Shown in pieces: positions 8,610 through 16,868 of a DNA stretch of 41,025 nucleotides (its first letter is position 1; the number at the start of each line of letters is the position of its first letter). The notes under the pieces were generated by a model. The model was not told the origin of the DNA and made no database searches. It was given only the letters and a program-made list of their open reading frames with translations. The translations under genes and the position numbers were made by a program. The stretch is from Herpetosiphonaceae bacterium (GTDB taxonomy: Bacteria; Chloroflexota; Chloroflexia; Chloroflexales; Kallotenuaceae). The stretch covers positions 1-41,025 of the forward strand of contig JACDGP010000042.1 in NCBI GenBank assembly GCA_013821605.1. Reading direction: 5' to 3'.

Positions 8610-9284
8610 ATGGACGAAACAGTTGATTATGCGGCCATTGCTGCTGGCCTCGCCGAAATTGCAGCCGAAGTGAGTGTGTGTACGGCCTGCGAGTTACATA
8701 AAGGTCGTACCTGTGCTGTGCCGGGCGAAGGCCCGGTCAATGCCGATATCTTCTTCATTGGGGAAGCACCGGGGCGCAACGAAGACGAGACCGGGCGCCC
8801 TTTCGTCGGCCAGGCCGGCCACTTGCTCGAAGATTTGCTCGAAAAGATCGGCCTAACGCGCGATGACGTCTTCATTGGAAATGTCGTTAAGTGCCGACCT
8901 CCACAAAATAGAGACCCACGCCCCGAGGAAATCGCGGCCTGCTCCGGCTATTTGCAGCGGCAACTTGAGTTGCTCAAACCCAAGGTGGTGGCGACGCTGG
9001 GGCGTTATTCGATGGAAAAGTTCTTCCCCGGTGCCAAGATCACCAAGGTGCACGGCAAAGCCGAACGTCAAGGCAAGCGAGTCGTGATTCCGCTGTATCA
9101 CCCGGCCTATATTTTACGAAATATGGCGGCGATGCCCGATGCCGTGCGCGACATGCAGCGCATTCCACGCTTACTAGAGCGGCTTGAGCAGGTGCTGGCC
9201 GATGAAGCAGTCCAAGGTATCAAGCCGCCGGTTCCCACCCCTGAGCCCGAAGCGCCGACTGGCGAGCAGCTTTCATTACTGTAG
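8610..9284 (+). CDS. Family 4 (iron-sulfur) uracil-DNA glycosylase
   Basis: 224 residues. Removes uracil arising from cytosine deamination, starting base-excision repair. The four cluster Cys of the [4Fe-4S] type-4 family are visible (C24, C27, C95, C111). Active-site motif GEAPG (51-55) is followed by E60, TGRPFVGQAG, NVVKCRPPQNRDP and, near the end, the HPAY motif (loop inserting into DNA). A Pro-rich tail (~205-224) is dispensable-looking. The N-terminal region related to DNA polymerase subunits in older annotations is the same family. It ends 4 nt before the following membrane-protein gene, suggesting co-transcription. Confidence 0.93.
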   Translation: MDETVDYAAIAAGLAEIAAEVSVCTACELHKGRTCAVPGEGPVNADIFFIGEAPGRNEDETGRPFVGQAGHLLEDLLEKIGLTRDDVFIGNVVKCRPPQNRDPRPEEIAACSGYLQRQLELLKPKVVATLGRYSMEKFFPGAKITKVHGKAERQGKRVVIPLYHPAYILRNMAAMPDAVRDMQRIPRLLERLEQVLADEAVQGIKPPVPTPEPEAPTGEQLSLL

Positions 9285-9288
9285 CTTG

Positions 9289-9954
9289 ATGGATGCTGCT
9301 TTGCCAAAGACCTATACCCTCACCGCCACGGGTCGCCGTACAACACTGAGCCTGCTGCTGGGTGCGCTGGTTCTGTGGGTAACAGCGCTCTGGCTGCTTG
9401 GCGACACACTCCATTTGACCCTTGTGCATCCGACCGTCACTCATCCCTGTACGGTGGGTACACTTATGCGTGCCACTCTGCAACATCAACCCATTGAGAC
9501 AGGGTTCGCCAGCCATCCCTGCACCGCTGCAACCGTCGATCAGGTCGTCCCGGGGGCACTGTTGCTTGTGATGGTGATCGCGCTGCCCCTAATGGCATGG
9601 AATCTGGTGGAAGAATGGTCCACGCGCTATACCGTGACCGATGCAGGTCTGTTGTATCAAACCGTCGGACCGATCCACGTCCTGTATCCCTGGGATGCGA
9701 TCGTTGGCTTGCGGCGGGTGGATCCTCAATCGGTTGAGCCCGTGGATGAGTTGGTGATTGATCGCCAGCACCGAGTGCAGATTCGACCGCTCGTACTGGG
9801 CTGGTTGCATCGTCTGGCCTTTGGACTTGCGCGGGTGCCGCTGTATGCTGGCATCACAGAACGAGATGAGCTGGTGGCACGTATACAAAGGTATAGCCAG
9901 CTTAAACCGAGCGCCGTGGGCCAGGGTGTACCAACCCCACGACGCAGCTTATAG
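9289..9954 (+). CDS. Two-TM membrane protein with PH-like domain
   Basis: 221 residues. Two hydrophobic segments (~residues 17-37 and ~85-105) flank an extracytoplasmic loop with two Cys (HPCT... HPCT). A cytoplasmic beta-rich segment follows (RYTVTDAGLLYQTVGPIHVLYPWDAIVGLRRV...), resembling bacterial PH-like membrane domains. No enzyme motif is visible. The start is taken at the ATG at 9289, 4 nt after the glycosylase stop; there is no ribosome site, so translation is probably coupled. The repeated HPCT motif in the loop may form a disulfide. Function unknown. Confidence 0.75.
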   Translation: MDAALPKTYTLTATGRRTTLSLLLGALVLWVTALWLLGDTLHLTLVHPTVTHPCTVGTLMRATLQHQPIETGFASHPCTAATVDQVVPGALLLVMVIALPLMAWNLVEEWSTRYTVTDAGLLYQTVGPIHVLYPWDAIVGLRRVDPQSVEPVDELVIDRQHRVQIRPLVLGWLHRLAFGLARVPLYAGITERDELVARIQRYSQLKPSAVGQGVPTPRRSL

Positions 9955-10003
9955 AAGGGCCTGCAAGCCGGCCCATATGACTTGCAATAATCAAAAATCG
10001 TAA

Positions 10004-10066
10004 AGCCCACGCGTAACTCTTAATGGGTGTGGGTTCAATGACGCGTATGCGTCGAAGGAAGGAGTA
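10004..10066 (+). promoter_or_regulatory. Structured leader with strong ribosome site upstream of RNase J gene
   Basis: Two hairpins can be drawn: AGCCCACGC (10004-10012) with GTGTGGGTT (10027-10035), nine pairs including two G-U; and GACGC-GTAT-GCGTC (10040-10053). Immediately after comes a purine run GAAGGAAGGAG (10054-10064), the strongest ribosome site in this block, two nt before an ATG at 10067 that is not the RNase J start. The organisation suggests post-transcriptional control of RNase J, perhaps by the nuclease itself (inference). Confidence 0.5.
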
Positions 10067-10120
10067 ATGACGGTGGTGGAACAAGACAGGTTTTCGCCAA
10101 CGTCGACGTATGGCTACTGA
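10067..10120 (+). CDS. Putative 17-codon leader ORF overlapping the RNase J start
   Basis: ATG at 10067 follows the GAAGGAAGGAG run. The frame encodes MTVVEQDRFSPTSTYGY and stops at 10118-10120, overlapping the first codons of the RNase J gene (ATG at 10110) in a different frame. The RNase J ATG itself has no ribosome site and no upstream in-frame start, so reinitiation or coupling from this small ORF is the simplest way to translate it. A peptide function is not implied. Confidence 0.4.
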   Translation: MTVVEQDRFSPTSTYGY

Positions 10121-11789
10121 TCGTTTACGTGTAATTCCGCTCGGTGGCGCGGGCGAAGTCGGGCGCAATTGTTGGGCGCTCGAGTGTGGTGATGATATTC
10201 TCATCCTCGACATGGGGGTGATGTTTCCCGAATCGGAGATGCTTGGCGTTGATTTGATCCTGCCGGATGTAACGTATCTCCAGGAGCGCAAGGCTAAGAT
10301 CCATGGTGTGTTCATTACGCACGGTCACGAAGACCACATTGGCGCGGTCCCGTATTTGCTGCCGCTGATCGGTTTCCCGCCCGTATACGGCACACCGCTC
10401 ACCCTTGGCCTGATTCAGCCCAAACTAAAAGAACACAAGTTGCTTGACAAGGTGCAGCGCAACACCATTGAGGCCGGCGGTAGCTATTCTGTCGGTCCCT
10501 TCAAGGTCGAGCCGTTTCATATTTCGCACTCGATCCCAGACGCAGTCGGCTTCGGCATTACCACGCCCGCAGGACTGGTCGTGTATTTGACCGATTGGAA
10601 GTTCGATCATACCCCGGTCGACAACTGGCCGACCGATATCGCTAAAATGGCCGAGTTGGGCAAGCGTGATCCGTTGCTACTGCTCACCGACTGTGTGCGC
10701 GCCGAGTCAAAGGGTGTGACGCCCTCGGAGCGCGTGATCAGCCAGGCCTTTGACAGCATCTTCACCATTGCACAGGGTCGCGTGATCGTCGCTACCTTTG
10801 CCTCGAATATTTCGCGTGTGCAGCAGGTCATCGATACCGCCGATGCTTATGGTCGCAAGGTCGTCCCGGCCGGTCGCTCGATGGAAAACAACGTGCGGAT
10901 TGCGCTCGAAATGGGCTATCTGCATGCGCCCGACGGTGTTGTGATCCGTGCTTCACAGATGGCCGAATATCCCGATGATCAAATGGTGATTGTGTGTACC
11001 GGCTCCCAGGGTGAGCCCATGGCTGCCCTTGCACGCATGGCCAACCGCGATCACAACATCAAAATCAAGCCCGGCGATACCGTCGTCTTATCCGCAAGTC
11101 CTATTCCAGGTAATGAGGTCTCGGTCTCGCGCGTGATCGACAACCTATTTCGCCTAGGTGCTGAAGTCATCTACGGACAAGACCAGCGCGTGCACGTGTC
11201 GGGCCATGCCGCTCAAGAAGAGCTGAAGATGGCGCTCTCGATGCTGCGCCCGCGCTATGTTGTGCCGTTCCACGGCGATTATCGCCATATGTCAATCTAT
11301 AAAAAGCTGGCCACCAGCATGGGTTGGCCCGCTGCCAACGTCTTAATGCCCGAGACCGGCGTGATGATGGAGTTCGAGGATGGGCACGGCTCGATCACCG
11401 GCAAGGCTCCGGTCGGCATGATCTATGTTGACGGCACGGCTATCGGTGGTGATGTGACCAATGCCGTGATGCGTGATCGCCAGATGCTGGCCAAGGATGG
11501 TATCCTGATGGTCGTTGTCAGCGTTGATCGCCAGACGGGACGAGTCGTGGCCGGGCCAGACATGGTTAGTCGTGGCATCGTTCATATGCGCCAGAGCACC
11601 GATTTGCTCGACACTGCCAAGCAGCGGGTCCGTGATGCCCTTGATGGTCGCACCAATGGCAATGGCAACGGTGCTAATGTTATGGATATGAATTTCGTCC
11701 AGCACAAAATCAAGGATGTCGTGGGCGAATACCTCTACCAGCAGACCCGGCGGCGGCCGATGGTGCTGCCGGTCGTCATGGAGGTATAG
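10110..11789 (+). CDS. rnj: Ribonuclease J (metallo-beta-lactamase/beta-CASP RNase)
   Basis: 559 residues. RNase J has 5'-3' exoribonuclease and endonuclease activity in mRNA turnover and rRNA maturation. The zinc motif HGHEDH is at 71-76 (H71, H73, D75, H76); further motifs are ISHSIPDAVGF, the LLTDC strand, the beta-CASP domain (from ~205, with CTGSQGEP and HVSGHA), and the late FHGDYRH. A C-terminal domain (~450-559) includes DRQMLAKDGILMVVV, then a Gly/Asn-rich linker GRTNGNGNGAN, the typical RNase J dimerisation region. Length is that of bacterial RNase J. The N-terminal PLGGAGEVGRN motif is diagnostic. ftsK follows after two or three hairpins. Confidence 0.95.
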   Translation: MATDRLRVIPLGGAGEVGRNCWALECGDDILILDMGVMFPESEMLGVDLILPDVTYLQERKAKIHGVFITHGHEDHIGAVPYLLPLIGFPPVYGTPLTLGLIQPKLKEHKLLDKVQRNTIEAGGSYSVGPFKVEPFHISHSIPDAVGFGITTPAGLVVYLTDWKFDHTPVDNWPTDIAKMAELGKRDPLLLLTDCVRAESKGVTPSERVISQAFDSIFTIAQGRVIVATFASNISRVQQVIDTADAYGRKVVPAGRSMENNVRIALEMGYLHAPDGVVIRASQMAEYPDDQMVIVCTGSQGEPMAALARMANRDHNIKIKPGDTVVLSASPIPGNEVSVSRVIDNLFRLGAEVIYGQDQRVHVSGHAAQEELKMALSMLRPRYVVPFHGDYRHMSIYKKLATSMGWPAANVLMPETGVMMEFEDGHGSITGKAPVGMIYVDGTAIGGDVTNAVMRDRQMLAKDGILMVVVSVDRQTGRVVAGPDMVSRGIVHMRQSTDLLDTAKQRVRDALDGRTNGNGNGANVMDMNFVQHKIKDVVGEYLYQQTRRRPMVLPVVMEV

Positions 11790-11878
11790 AGCTTTCTTAA
11801 TGTAAAGCTGTCTCCCTGGTAAGGGCAGGTATCTAACCATTACCAGGGAGATGGGCGAAGGCCGGCGTGGGGGACGCC
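11790..11878 (+). other. Three hairpins between rnj and ftsK
   Basis: Directly after the rnj stop: AGCTTT/AAAGCT (11790-11809, 8-nt loop); then a perfect 12-bp inverted repeat TCTCCCTGGTAA / TTACCAGGGAGA (11811-11822 and 11840-11851, 17-nt loop); then GGCGT-GGGGG-ACGCC (11864-11878). None is followed by a T-run. The last presents the only G-rich ribosome-site candidate for ftsK (start 11883) in its loop. Candidate roles: partial terminator, RNA-processing site, or translational control of ftsK. Confidence 0.5.
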
Positions 11879-11882
11879 TTAC

Positions 11883-14504
11883 ATGTCAACACGAAACAGC
11901 AACACCAAAAACGACGGCCCTCCCTCCAAGCGTGCGCGTAGTGCTGCGCCCAAAAGTGGCGGCAAAGGCACCCCTGCGCGCCGGACACCGTCGCGTAAGG
12001 CTGCTCCGCCACGACCGCCGTTGCTAACTCCGCAGCGCCAGCGCGAGTTTTTTGCCCTGTTGCTGCTCGGTCTGGGGGCACTGCTCCTGGCCTTCCTGCT
12101 GTCGAATAGCGGGAGCGATGCAGGCTCGATCGGCACGCTGATGGCGAACGGCATGCGCAATGCCTTTGGCCTGGGGGCGTTGGTGGTGCCGGTCATGTTT
12201 ATTGTGGTCGGCGTGTTGATCTTATGGCAAGAGCGTTATATCGAAGCGCCGATCACTGGCGGTAATCTCTTGGGCGTGATTGTGCTCGCCTTGCTGGCCC
12301 TCGCGATGCTCGAAACCAAAAATATTAACGAACTGGCCGTGCGCGACCCCGGCGATGGCCATGGTGGTGGCGTGCTTGGCCTGCTCATCAACCGCGCGCT
12401 GGTCAGCGCCTTTGGTGCCCCCGGCACCTGGACGCTGCTGCTCCTGTTGTTCGTGCTGGCCGTGTTGCTGACCTTCAACATCACCTTGCGCCAGGCTTTC
12501 AGTGGTATCAAACATGGCTGGACGACGATCAAGGAACGCATCGTCGGTTCCGGATCGGGTGGGTCCCACGACGATCTTGCGCCGGAGCCTGTGCCCTTCA
12601 GCGAAGAGCTGAAGCGTCATTTGCCACAGCTCAAGAACGTCGGCAAACGTCCCGCACCACCTCTACCTGCGCCTCGCACGCCGGCCCAGGAGCTGCAGGA
12701 GCAGCTGATCTTTACGCCGATTGCGGCGCGCCCGACCCAGGCCAGCCTATGGGAAGGCCGGCACGGTCCTGCCACGGCTTCACAGCCTGGGGAGCGTGTC
12801 AAGCCCACCGAGGCCCAGACGGAGCAGGTCGCGCTGGCGAAAACCGGTGCCGCGAGCGCTGCCGCTACCGGCAAAACGGTTCCTTTGTCTGGCGACGTCC
12901 CCGCGAAGAAAGGCAAAGCCGGTCCACCACCAGAAGAAGACGGCATCGCTGAGATTGAGACCGGTGGGCCTCACCAGGCCTGGCCCTTGCCCGGCGTCGA
13001 GCTTTATGACGATTATGTTGAAAGCGAGGTTGACGACAACGAAAAGCGCTCGAAGGCACGAGTCATTGAGTACACGCTTTCCTCCTTTAAGATCGAAGCG
13101 CAGGTCGTTGGTATGAATCCTGGCCCTGCTGTCACCCAGTACCAGCTTCAGCCCGCCACCGGCGTCAAAGTCAGTCGCATTACCTCGCTTGAGCGTGACC
13201 TGGCGCTTGCGCTGTCTGCGCCCTCGATCCGGATTGAGGCCCCGATCCCCGGCACCCCTTATATTGGTATCGAGATCCCGAACAGTGCCATCGCCTCGGT
13301 CTCGATGAAGGAGGTGATCGACACCGATGAGTTCCGGCTGCATAAGGGCAAGCTCAAGTTGGCACTGGGCAAGGATGTGTCGGGTTCCCCGGTCGTGACC
13401 GATTTGGCCAAAGCGCCCCACCTGTTGATCGCCGGCTCGACCGGCTCAGGTAAGTCGATCGCGATCAACTCGATTGTGGCTACCTTGCTCCAGGAGCATA
13501 CTCCCGACGAATTGCGCTTCATCATGATTGACCCCAAGATGGTGGAGTTGATCGTCTACAACCACATCCCGCACCTGCTGGCTCCGGTCGTGACCGAGTT
13601 GGAGCGGGTCGTCAGCCTACTTAAGTGGTCGGTGCGCGAGATGGAGCGGCGCTATAAGTTGCTGGCCCAAAAAGGCTTTCGTAACATCGAATCATTCAAC
13701 AAAGAGGCCCGCAAGCGTCCCGATCTTGAGGCACTACCCTATATCGTGATCATTATCGATGAGTTGGCCGACCTCATGATGCTCGCCCCCGACGAGGTCG
13801 AAACCTTAATCTGCCGTCTAGCGCAAATGGCACGCGCCATCGGCATCCACCTGATCCTGGCGACGCAACGTCCCTCGGTTGACGTCGTCACCGGCCTGAT
13901 CAAGGCCAACTTCCCCACCCGTATGGCCTTTGCCGTGACCTCGCAGATCGACTCGCGCGTGATCCTCGACACCAACGGTGCCGAGCAACTGCTGGGACGC
14001 GGTGACATGCTGTATCTCGCTTCGGACGCGCCCAAGCCAATCCGGGTGCAGGGCACCTTCGTCTCTGACCGAGAGGTCGAAAAGCTCGTGACCTTCTGGC
14101 GGGCGGCCCAAAAGCCCGACCAGGTGATGCCGGGCACCGAAGGACGGGTCGCACCCAAGCCTGTACCGATGAAGCCACGTGTCGAGGGCGATTGGAACGG
14201 CGATGGCGTTAGCTCCGGCAGCGTCGTGCCTGCTTCTACAGAGCGTACTGAGATGGTCGGTGGGGTTAGCGCCCTCCCCAACGGCATGGGCGATGTCCTC
14301 GATCCCGCCGAGCAAGACGAGTTACTCCCTAAAGCTATTCAACTCGTCCGCCAACACGAGCGCGCCTCGGCCTCGTTGCTCCAGCGCCGCCTGCGCATCG
14401 GTTACTCGAAAGCAGCGCAGCTCATCGACCTCCTAGAACAGCAAGGCATCGTCGGCCCCGCCGAAGGTGGCCGGTCGCGTGAAGTGCTTCAGGATGGGGA
14501 GTAG
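11883..14504 (+). CDS. ftsK: DNA translocase FtsK/SpoIIIE
   Basis: 873 residues. ATP-driven DNA pump that clears chromosome termini through the division septum. Order: basic, Ser/Pro-rich N-terminus (1-50); four membrane segments (~55-75, 95-115, 128-145, 182-200); a linker rich in Pro/Ala (~215-370); alpha/beta motor from ~375, with Walker A GSTGSGKS near 517-524 and Walker B YIVIIIDELADLMM near 620; TQRPSVDVVTGLIKANFPTR; then the C-terminal gamma winged helix (~803-865), with RRLRIGYSKAAQLIDLLEQQGIVGP, which reads polar KOPS/SRS-type sequences. All domains are intact. Confidence 0.95.
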   Translation: MSTRNSNTKNDGPPSKRARSAAPKSGGKGTPARRTPSRKAAPPRPPLLTPQRQREFFALLLLGLGALLLAFLLSNSGSDAGSIGTLMANGMRNAFGLGALVVPVMFIVVGVLILWQERYIEAPITGGNLLGVIVLALLALAMLETKNINELAVRDPGDGHGGGVLGLLINRALVSAFGAPGTWTLLLLLFVLAVLLTFNITLRQAFSGIKHGWTTIKERIVGSGSGGSHDDLAPEPVPFSEELKRHLPQLKNVGKRPAPPLPAPRTPAQELQEQLIFTPIAARPTQASLWEGRHGPATASQPGERVKPTEAQTEQVALAKTGAASAAATGKTVPLSGDVPAKKGKAGPPPEEDGIAEIETGGPHQAWPLPGVELYDDYVESEVDDNEKRSKARVIEYTLSSFKIEAQVVGMNPGPAVTQYQLQPATGVKVSRITSLERDLALALSAPSIRIEAPIPGTPYIGIEIPNSAIASVSMKEVIDTDEFRLHKGKLKLALGKDVSGSPVVTDLAKAPHLLIAGSTGSGKSIAINSIVATLLQEHTPDELRFIMIDPKMVELIVYNHIPHLLAPVVTELERVVSLLKWSVREMERRYKLLAQKGFRNIESFNKEARKRPDLEALPYIVIIIDELADLMMLAPDEVETLICRLAQMARAIGIHLILATQRPSVDVVTGLIKANFPTRMAFAVTSQIDSRVILDTNGAEQLLGRGDMLYLASDAPKPIRVQGTFVSDREVEKLVTFWRAAQKPDQVMPGTEGRVAPKPVPMKPRVEGDWNGDGVSSGSVVPASTERTEMVGGVSALPNGMGDVLDPAEQDELLPKAIQLVRQHERASASLLQRRLRIGYSKAAQLIDLLEQQGIVGPAEGGRSREVLQDGE

Positions 14505-14534
14505 AGCACAAGGATATTCCTTCGGCACGTCTCC

Positions 14535-15056
14535 CTACCACAACTCTCCTTCGCGCCATTCGGCAGATAATGGGGCATCAAGCTCAAGAGATGGCGTCTG
14601 TGGTAGGCGTAGCACCATTACTTCACCATCGGGAGTTGATCGTGGTCCATCATCTGTTCGAATGAAAAGCGGACCACGCCACAATTGCCAGCTGAGACGC
14701 AGATATAAGCCGTAACGCGCCGGCGATAATGCCGCCACATCGAAGTCAGCGATCGCTGACGCAAGCTCTTCCATCACAGCACTCGCAAACCCCCGTCCAC
14801 GGTAAGCTTCCGCAGTCGCAACCGCTTCTACGTACGCCGTCCGCATCGGTGATCTGTCATTACACTGCAGCCACCGTGTTACCCACAGTGCATGACTTAC
14901 GAGCATACCATCACAGTACCCCAAGATGTGGGTGGCGTCATGAAATGTACGGAAGAGTGGTTCAAAATCAAAGTCATAGGCACGGGAACATAGTTGAAGC
15001 ACTGTAGCACGGTTCTCTGCAGGGAGGTCAACCCCCCTCACCACGCGTAATGACAA
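14535..15056 (-). CDS. GNAT acetyltransferase resembling aminoglycoside 2'-N-acetyltransferase
   Basis: 173 residues. Acetyl-CoA motif A is YVEAVATAEAYRGRGFAS (~75-92, RGRGFA at 86-91). The second half (LSPARYGLYLRLSWQLWRGP..., then RTPDGEVMVLRLP-like residues and an ending AEWREGELW) closely follows the AAC(2')-I family of mycobacteria, whose members end in a similar DWRAGDVW. Function by analogy: acetylation of aminoglycosides or another amine. The start is a TTG at 15056 without a ribosome site; the reading frame continues upstream into the right end of a TnpB element, so the native start or promoter may have been displaced. Faces ftsK convergently. Confidence 0.78.
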   Translation of the reverse strand: MSLRVVRGVDLPAENRATVLQLCSRAYDFDFEPLFRTFHDATHILGYCDGMLVSHALWVTRWLQCNDRSPMRTAYVEAVATAEAYRGRGFASAVMEELASAIADFDVAALSPARYGLYLRLSWQLWRGPLFIRTDDGPRSTPDGEVMVLRLPQTPSLELDAPLSAEWREGELW

Positions 15057-15068
15057 TTGTTCAGCCGT

Positions 15069-16361
15069 GAAGTACCCCGCCCACGAGGAGCGGGGCTTCC
15101 GCTTTCATCACGCACTGCTGGCAGTTGCCAGTCTCACATGCGCTCCAGCGGCAGTTTGACTCTCCGTGCTTCCCACGGCGAGTACTCGTAATCCTTCCCG
15201 AAGAATGTTCCGAGCCGCATTCATATCTCGGTCATGCCGTGCACCGCACCTGCTACAGTTCCATGTACGCTCCGAAAGCGGAAGCTGGTGCACAGCACCA
15301 CAGCTGAAACAGGTTTTACTTGACGCAAACCAGCGACTCACCCGGACCACCTGCCGAGACCACCACACCGCTTTGTATTCAAGCATGCGCACAAATGACC
15401 CTAACCCGGCATCCGTGAACGATTTGGCTAGCTTGCTTCTCGCTAACCCCTTGATGTTCAAATCTTCGATGCACAGGGCATCGAACGTACGAATCAGGTT
15501 GATTGATAGTTTATGCAGAAAGTCGGTGCGTTGGTTGCGCACTTTCTGATGCTGACGAGCAAGCGCGAGGCGAGCGCGATTGCGGCTCTTGCTGCCTTTG
15601 GTACAGCGCGACACCTGGCGCTGCAACCGCTTGAGCTTCCGCTCTGAACGACGATACAGGCGTGGCGCAGCAACCTTGGTTCCATCATCCAGCGTCACAA
15701 ACGAGCTGAGACCGACGTCGATCCCGACCGGGGTGCAAGCCGTCCGGACCATGTTCTCAGGTTGCTCAAGATGGCTGACAAAGGTCACGTACCAATTCCC
15801 GGTGGCATCTTGCTTGACCGTCGCCGACGTGACGACACCCTCCAGTGAGCGATGGATTGTCGCCTTGACGAGGCCGACCTTTGGAAGACGTACCTGATTG
15901 TCAATCACGGTGACGTGCTGCGGAATGCGAAAGGTAGGTGACGTCCGCTTCTTGCTCTTGAAGCGTGGAAAGCCCGCTCGCTTTTCAAAGAAGTTCATGA
16001 ACGCACGTTCCAGGTCCATGAGCACCTGTTGCAGTACCTGCGAGTGACACTCCTGCAAGAAGGCTGTCTCTGGTTGCCGTTTGAGTTCCACCAATTCACT
16101 GGCCAAGGCGGTATAGGTCAGACGTTTGCCCGTCGCCTGGTAGGTTTCCTGCTTACGTGCCAAGGCCCAATTCCAGACGAAGCGACGGCAGCCAGCAAAC
16201 TGCCGGAACAGCTGTTCCTGTGCGGCGGTCGGGTTCAAGCGATATTTGAAGGACTTCACCGTTGTCATTGGTTCATCATAGCATAGACTGTGTCAGACAT
16301 AGTCACAAAAGAAAGGTGGTTGCCAGAGGCTCGCCTCATCCCCACCCATAAAGGGATGGGG
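15069..16361 (-). mobile_element. Solitary TnpB element (IS1341-type, IS200/IS605 superfamily)
   Basis: A single tnpB gene with no tnpA is bounded by a hairpin on each side. Downstream end: GAAG-TA-CCCCGC ... GCGGGG-CTTC (15069-15099), a 10-bp stem with a 2-nt bulge. Upstream end: CCCCACCC-ATAAA-GGGATGGGG (16340-16361), a stem with one bulged A, next to TTTT. Subterminal hairpins of this type are the recognition structures of IS200/IS605 ends; exact cleavage points cannot be fixed from one copy. Mobilisation would need a TnpA elsewhere. The coordinates cover the hairpins and gene, so the true ends extend a little further. Confidence 0.75.
15108..16268 (-). CDS. tnpB: RNA-guided nuclease TnpB
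   Basis: 386 residues, full length for TnpB (OrfB of IS605). N-terminal helix-turn-helix/wedge begins KSFKYRLNPTAAQEQLF. The split RuvC active site is complete: D184 in GIDVGLSSF, E268 in LCIEDLNIKGL and D348 in HDRDMNAARNI. A zinc ribbon lies between (C320, C323, C338, C341). The protein should cut DNA next to a short TAM using an omega-RNA made from the element's own 3' end, which would cover the end of this gene and the hairpin at 15069-15099. Intact catalytic residues argue it is active or recently so. Confidence 0.93.
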   Translation of the reverse strand: MTTVKSFKYRLNPTAAQEQLFRQFAGCRRFVWNWALARKQETYQATGKRLTYTALASELVELKRQPETAFLQECHSQVLQQVLMDLERAFMNFFEKRAGFPRFKSKKRTSPTFRIPQHVTVIDNQVRLPKVGLVKATIHRSLEGVVTSATVKQDATGNWYVTFVSHLEQPENMVRTACTPVGIDVGLSSFVTLDDGTKVAAPRLYRRSERKLKRLQRQVSRCTKGSKSRNRARLALARQHQKVRNQRTDFLHKLSINLIRTFDALCIEDLNIKGLARSKLAKSFTDAGLGSFVRMLEYKAVWWSRQVVRVSRWFASSKTCFSCGAVHQLPLSERTWNCSRCGARHDRDMNAARNILREGLRVLAVGSTESQTAAGAHVRLATASSA

Positions 16362-16420
16362 TTTTCGACTCGCTACGTCCCTATAAAACTCCCCACCCGA
16401 TTGAGTAGCGTCCCTGCATC

Positions 16421-16474
16421 CCAATACGTTGCCTACATGATCTTAACAACTTCTAAATACCGGTTGAGTATCCT
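16421..16474 (+). promoter_or_regulatory. Response-regulator-type box array and promoter, copy 1
   Basis: Four half-sites lie at 11-bp spacing: CCAATA (16421), CCTACA (16432), TTAACA (16443), TAAATA (16454); then TATCCT (16469-16474) as the -10 box. TCTTAACAACTTCT (16441-16454) is identical in copies 2 and 3, and the 13-bp spacing to GTATCCTT is the same. There is no good -35 hexamer, as expected for an activator-dependent promoter. It serves the operon at 16522. Confidence 0.7.
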
Positions 16475-16521
16475 TTGGATCATGCAAACGCGGCCACAAA
16501 CCGCACAGAAAGAGGCAGCAT

Positions 16522-16827
16522 ATGTTCCACACAATTGGACGCATCTTGACCATCTTGTTCGTCGCCAGCATTATTGGTGGCGCGACCTATCTCCTCGTAC
16601 AAACGCTGGGCGCGCAATCTGCTGGCACAACCTTGCAGCAGTTTGGTGGCCGGGGCGGTCCTAACAGCCAGAGTGCGTCGCTCATCGGCGGGCTGGGCCA
16701 AATAGTGTTGAACCTTGTGCAGACGGGCGTGATCATCGCTATTGTCTATCGACTTCAGCGCTGGTGGCTCGGTCGGCCGCAGGCACGTACGGCCCAGGCC
16801 CGTCGTGCATCGGTTGCTACACGCTAA
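16522..16827 (+). CDS. Small two-TM membrane protein
   Basis: 101 residues: a membrane segment at ~7-27, a Gly/Arg/Asn-rich linker (QQFGGRGGPNSQSAS), a second membrane segment at ~55-77, and a basic cytoplasmic tail (RRWWLGRPQARTAQARR). GAGG sits 7-8 nt before the ATG. No known family recognised. It is the first gene behind a box-array promoter shared with the two-component operon and is followed 41 nt later by a DUF4405 cytochrome-like gene, so the two products may work together in the membrane. Confidence 0.75.
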   Translation: MFHTIGRILTILFVASIIGGATYLLVQTLGAQSAGTTLQQFGGRGGPNSQSASLIGGLGQIVLNLVQTGVIIAIVYRLQRWWLGRPQARTAQARRASVATR

Positions 16828-16868
16828 TCTCCGCTGACGACGGACCCATAAGGAATAGGAGAACTCCC

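Noticed and set aside
9957-9974. GGGCC/GGCCC hairpin after the 9289 gene
   Set aside because: Only a 5-bp stem and no T-run; not distinguishable from chance in this GC content.
16340-16365. Intrinsic terminator (hairpin plus TTTT) on the + strand
   Set aside because: No + strand gene precedes it closely; position and shape fit the TnpB element end better.
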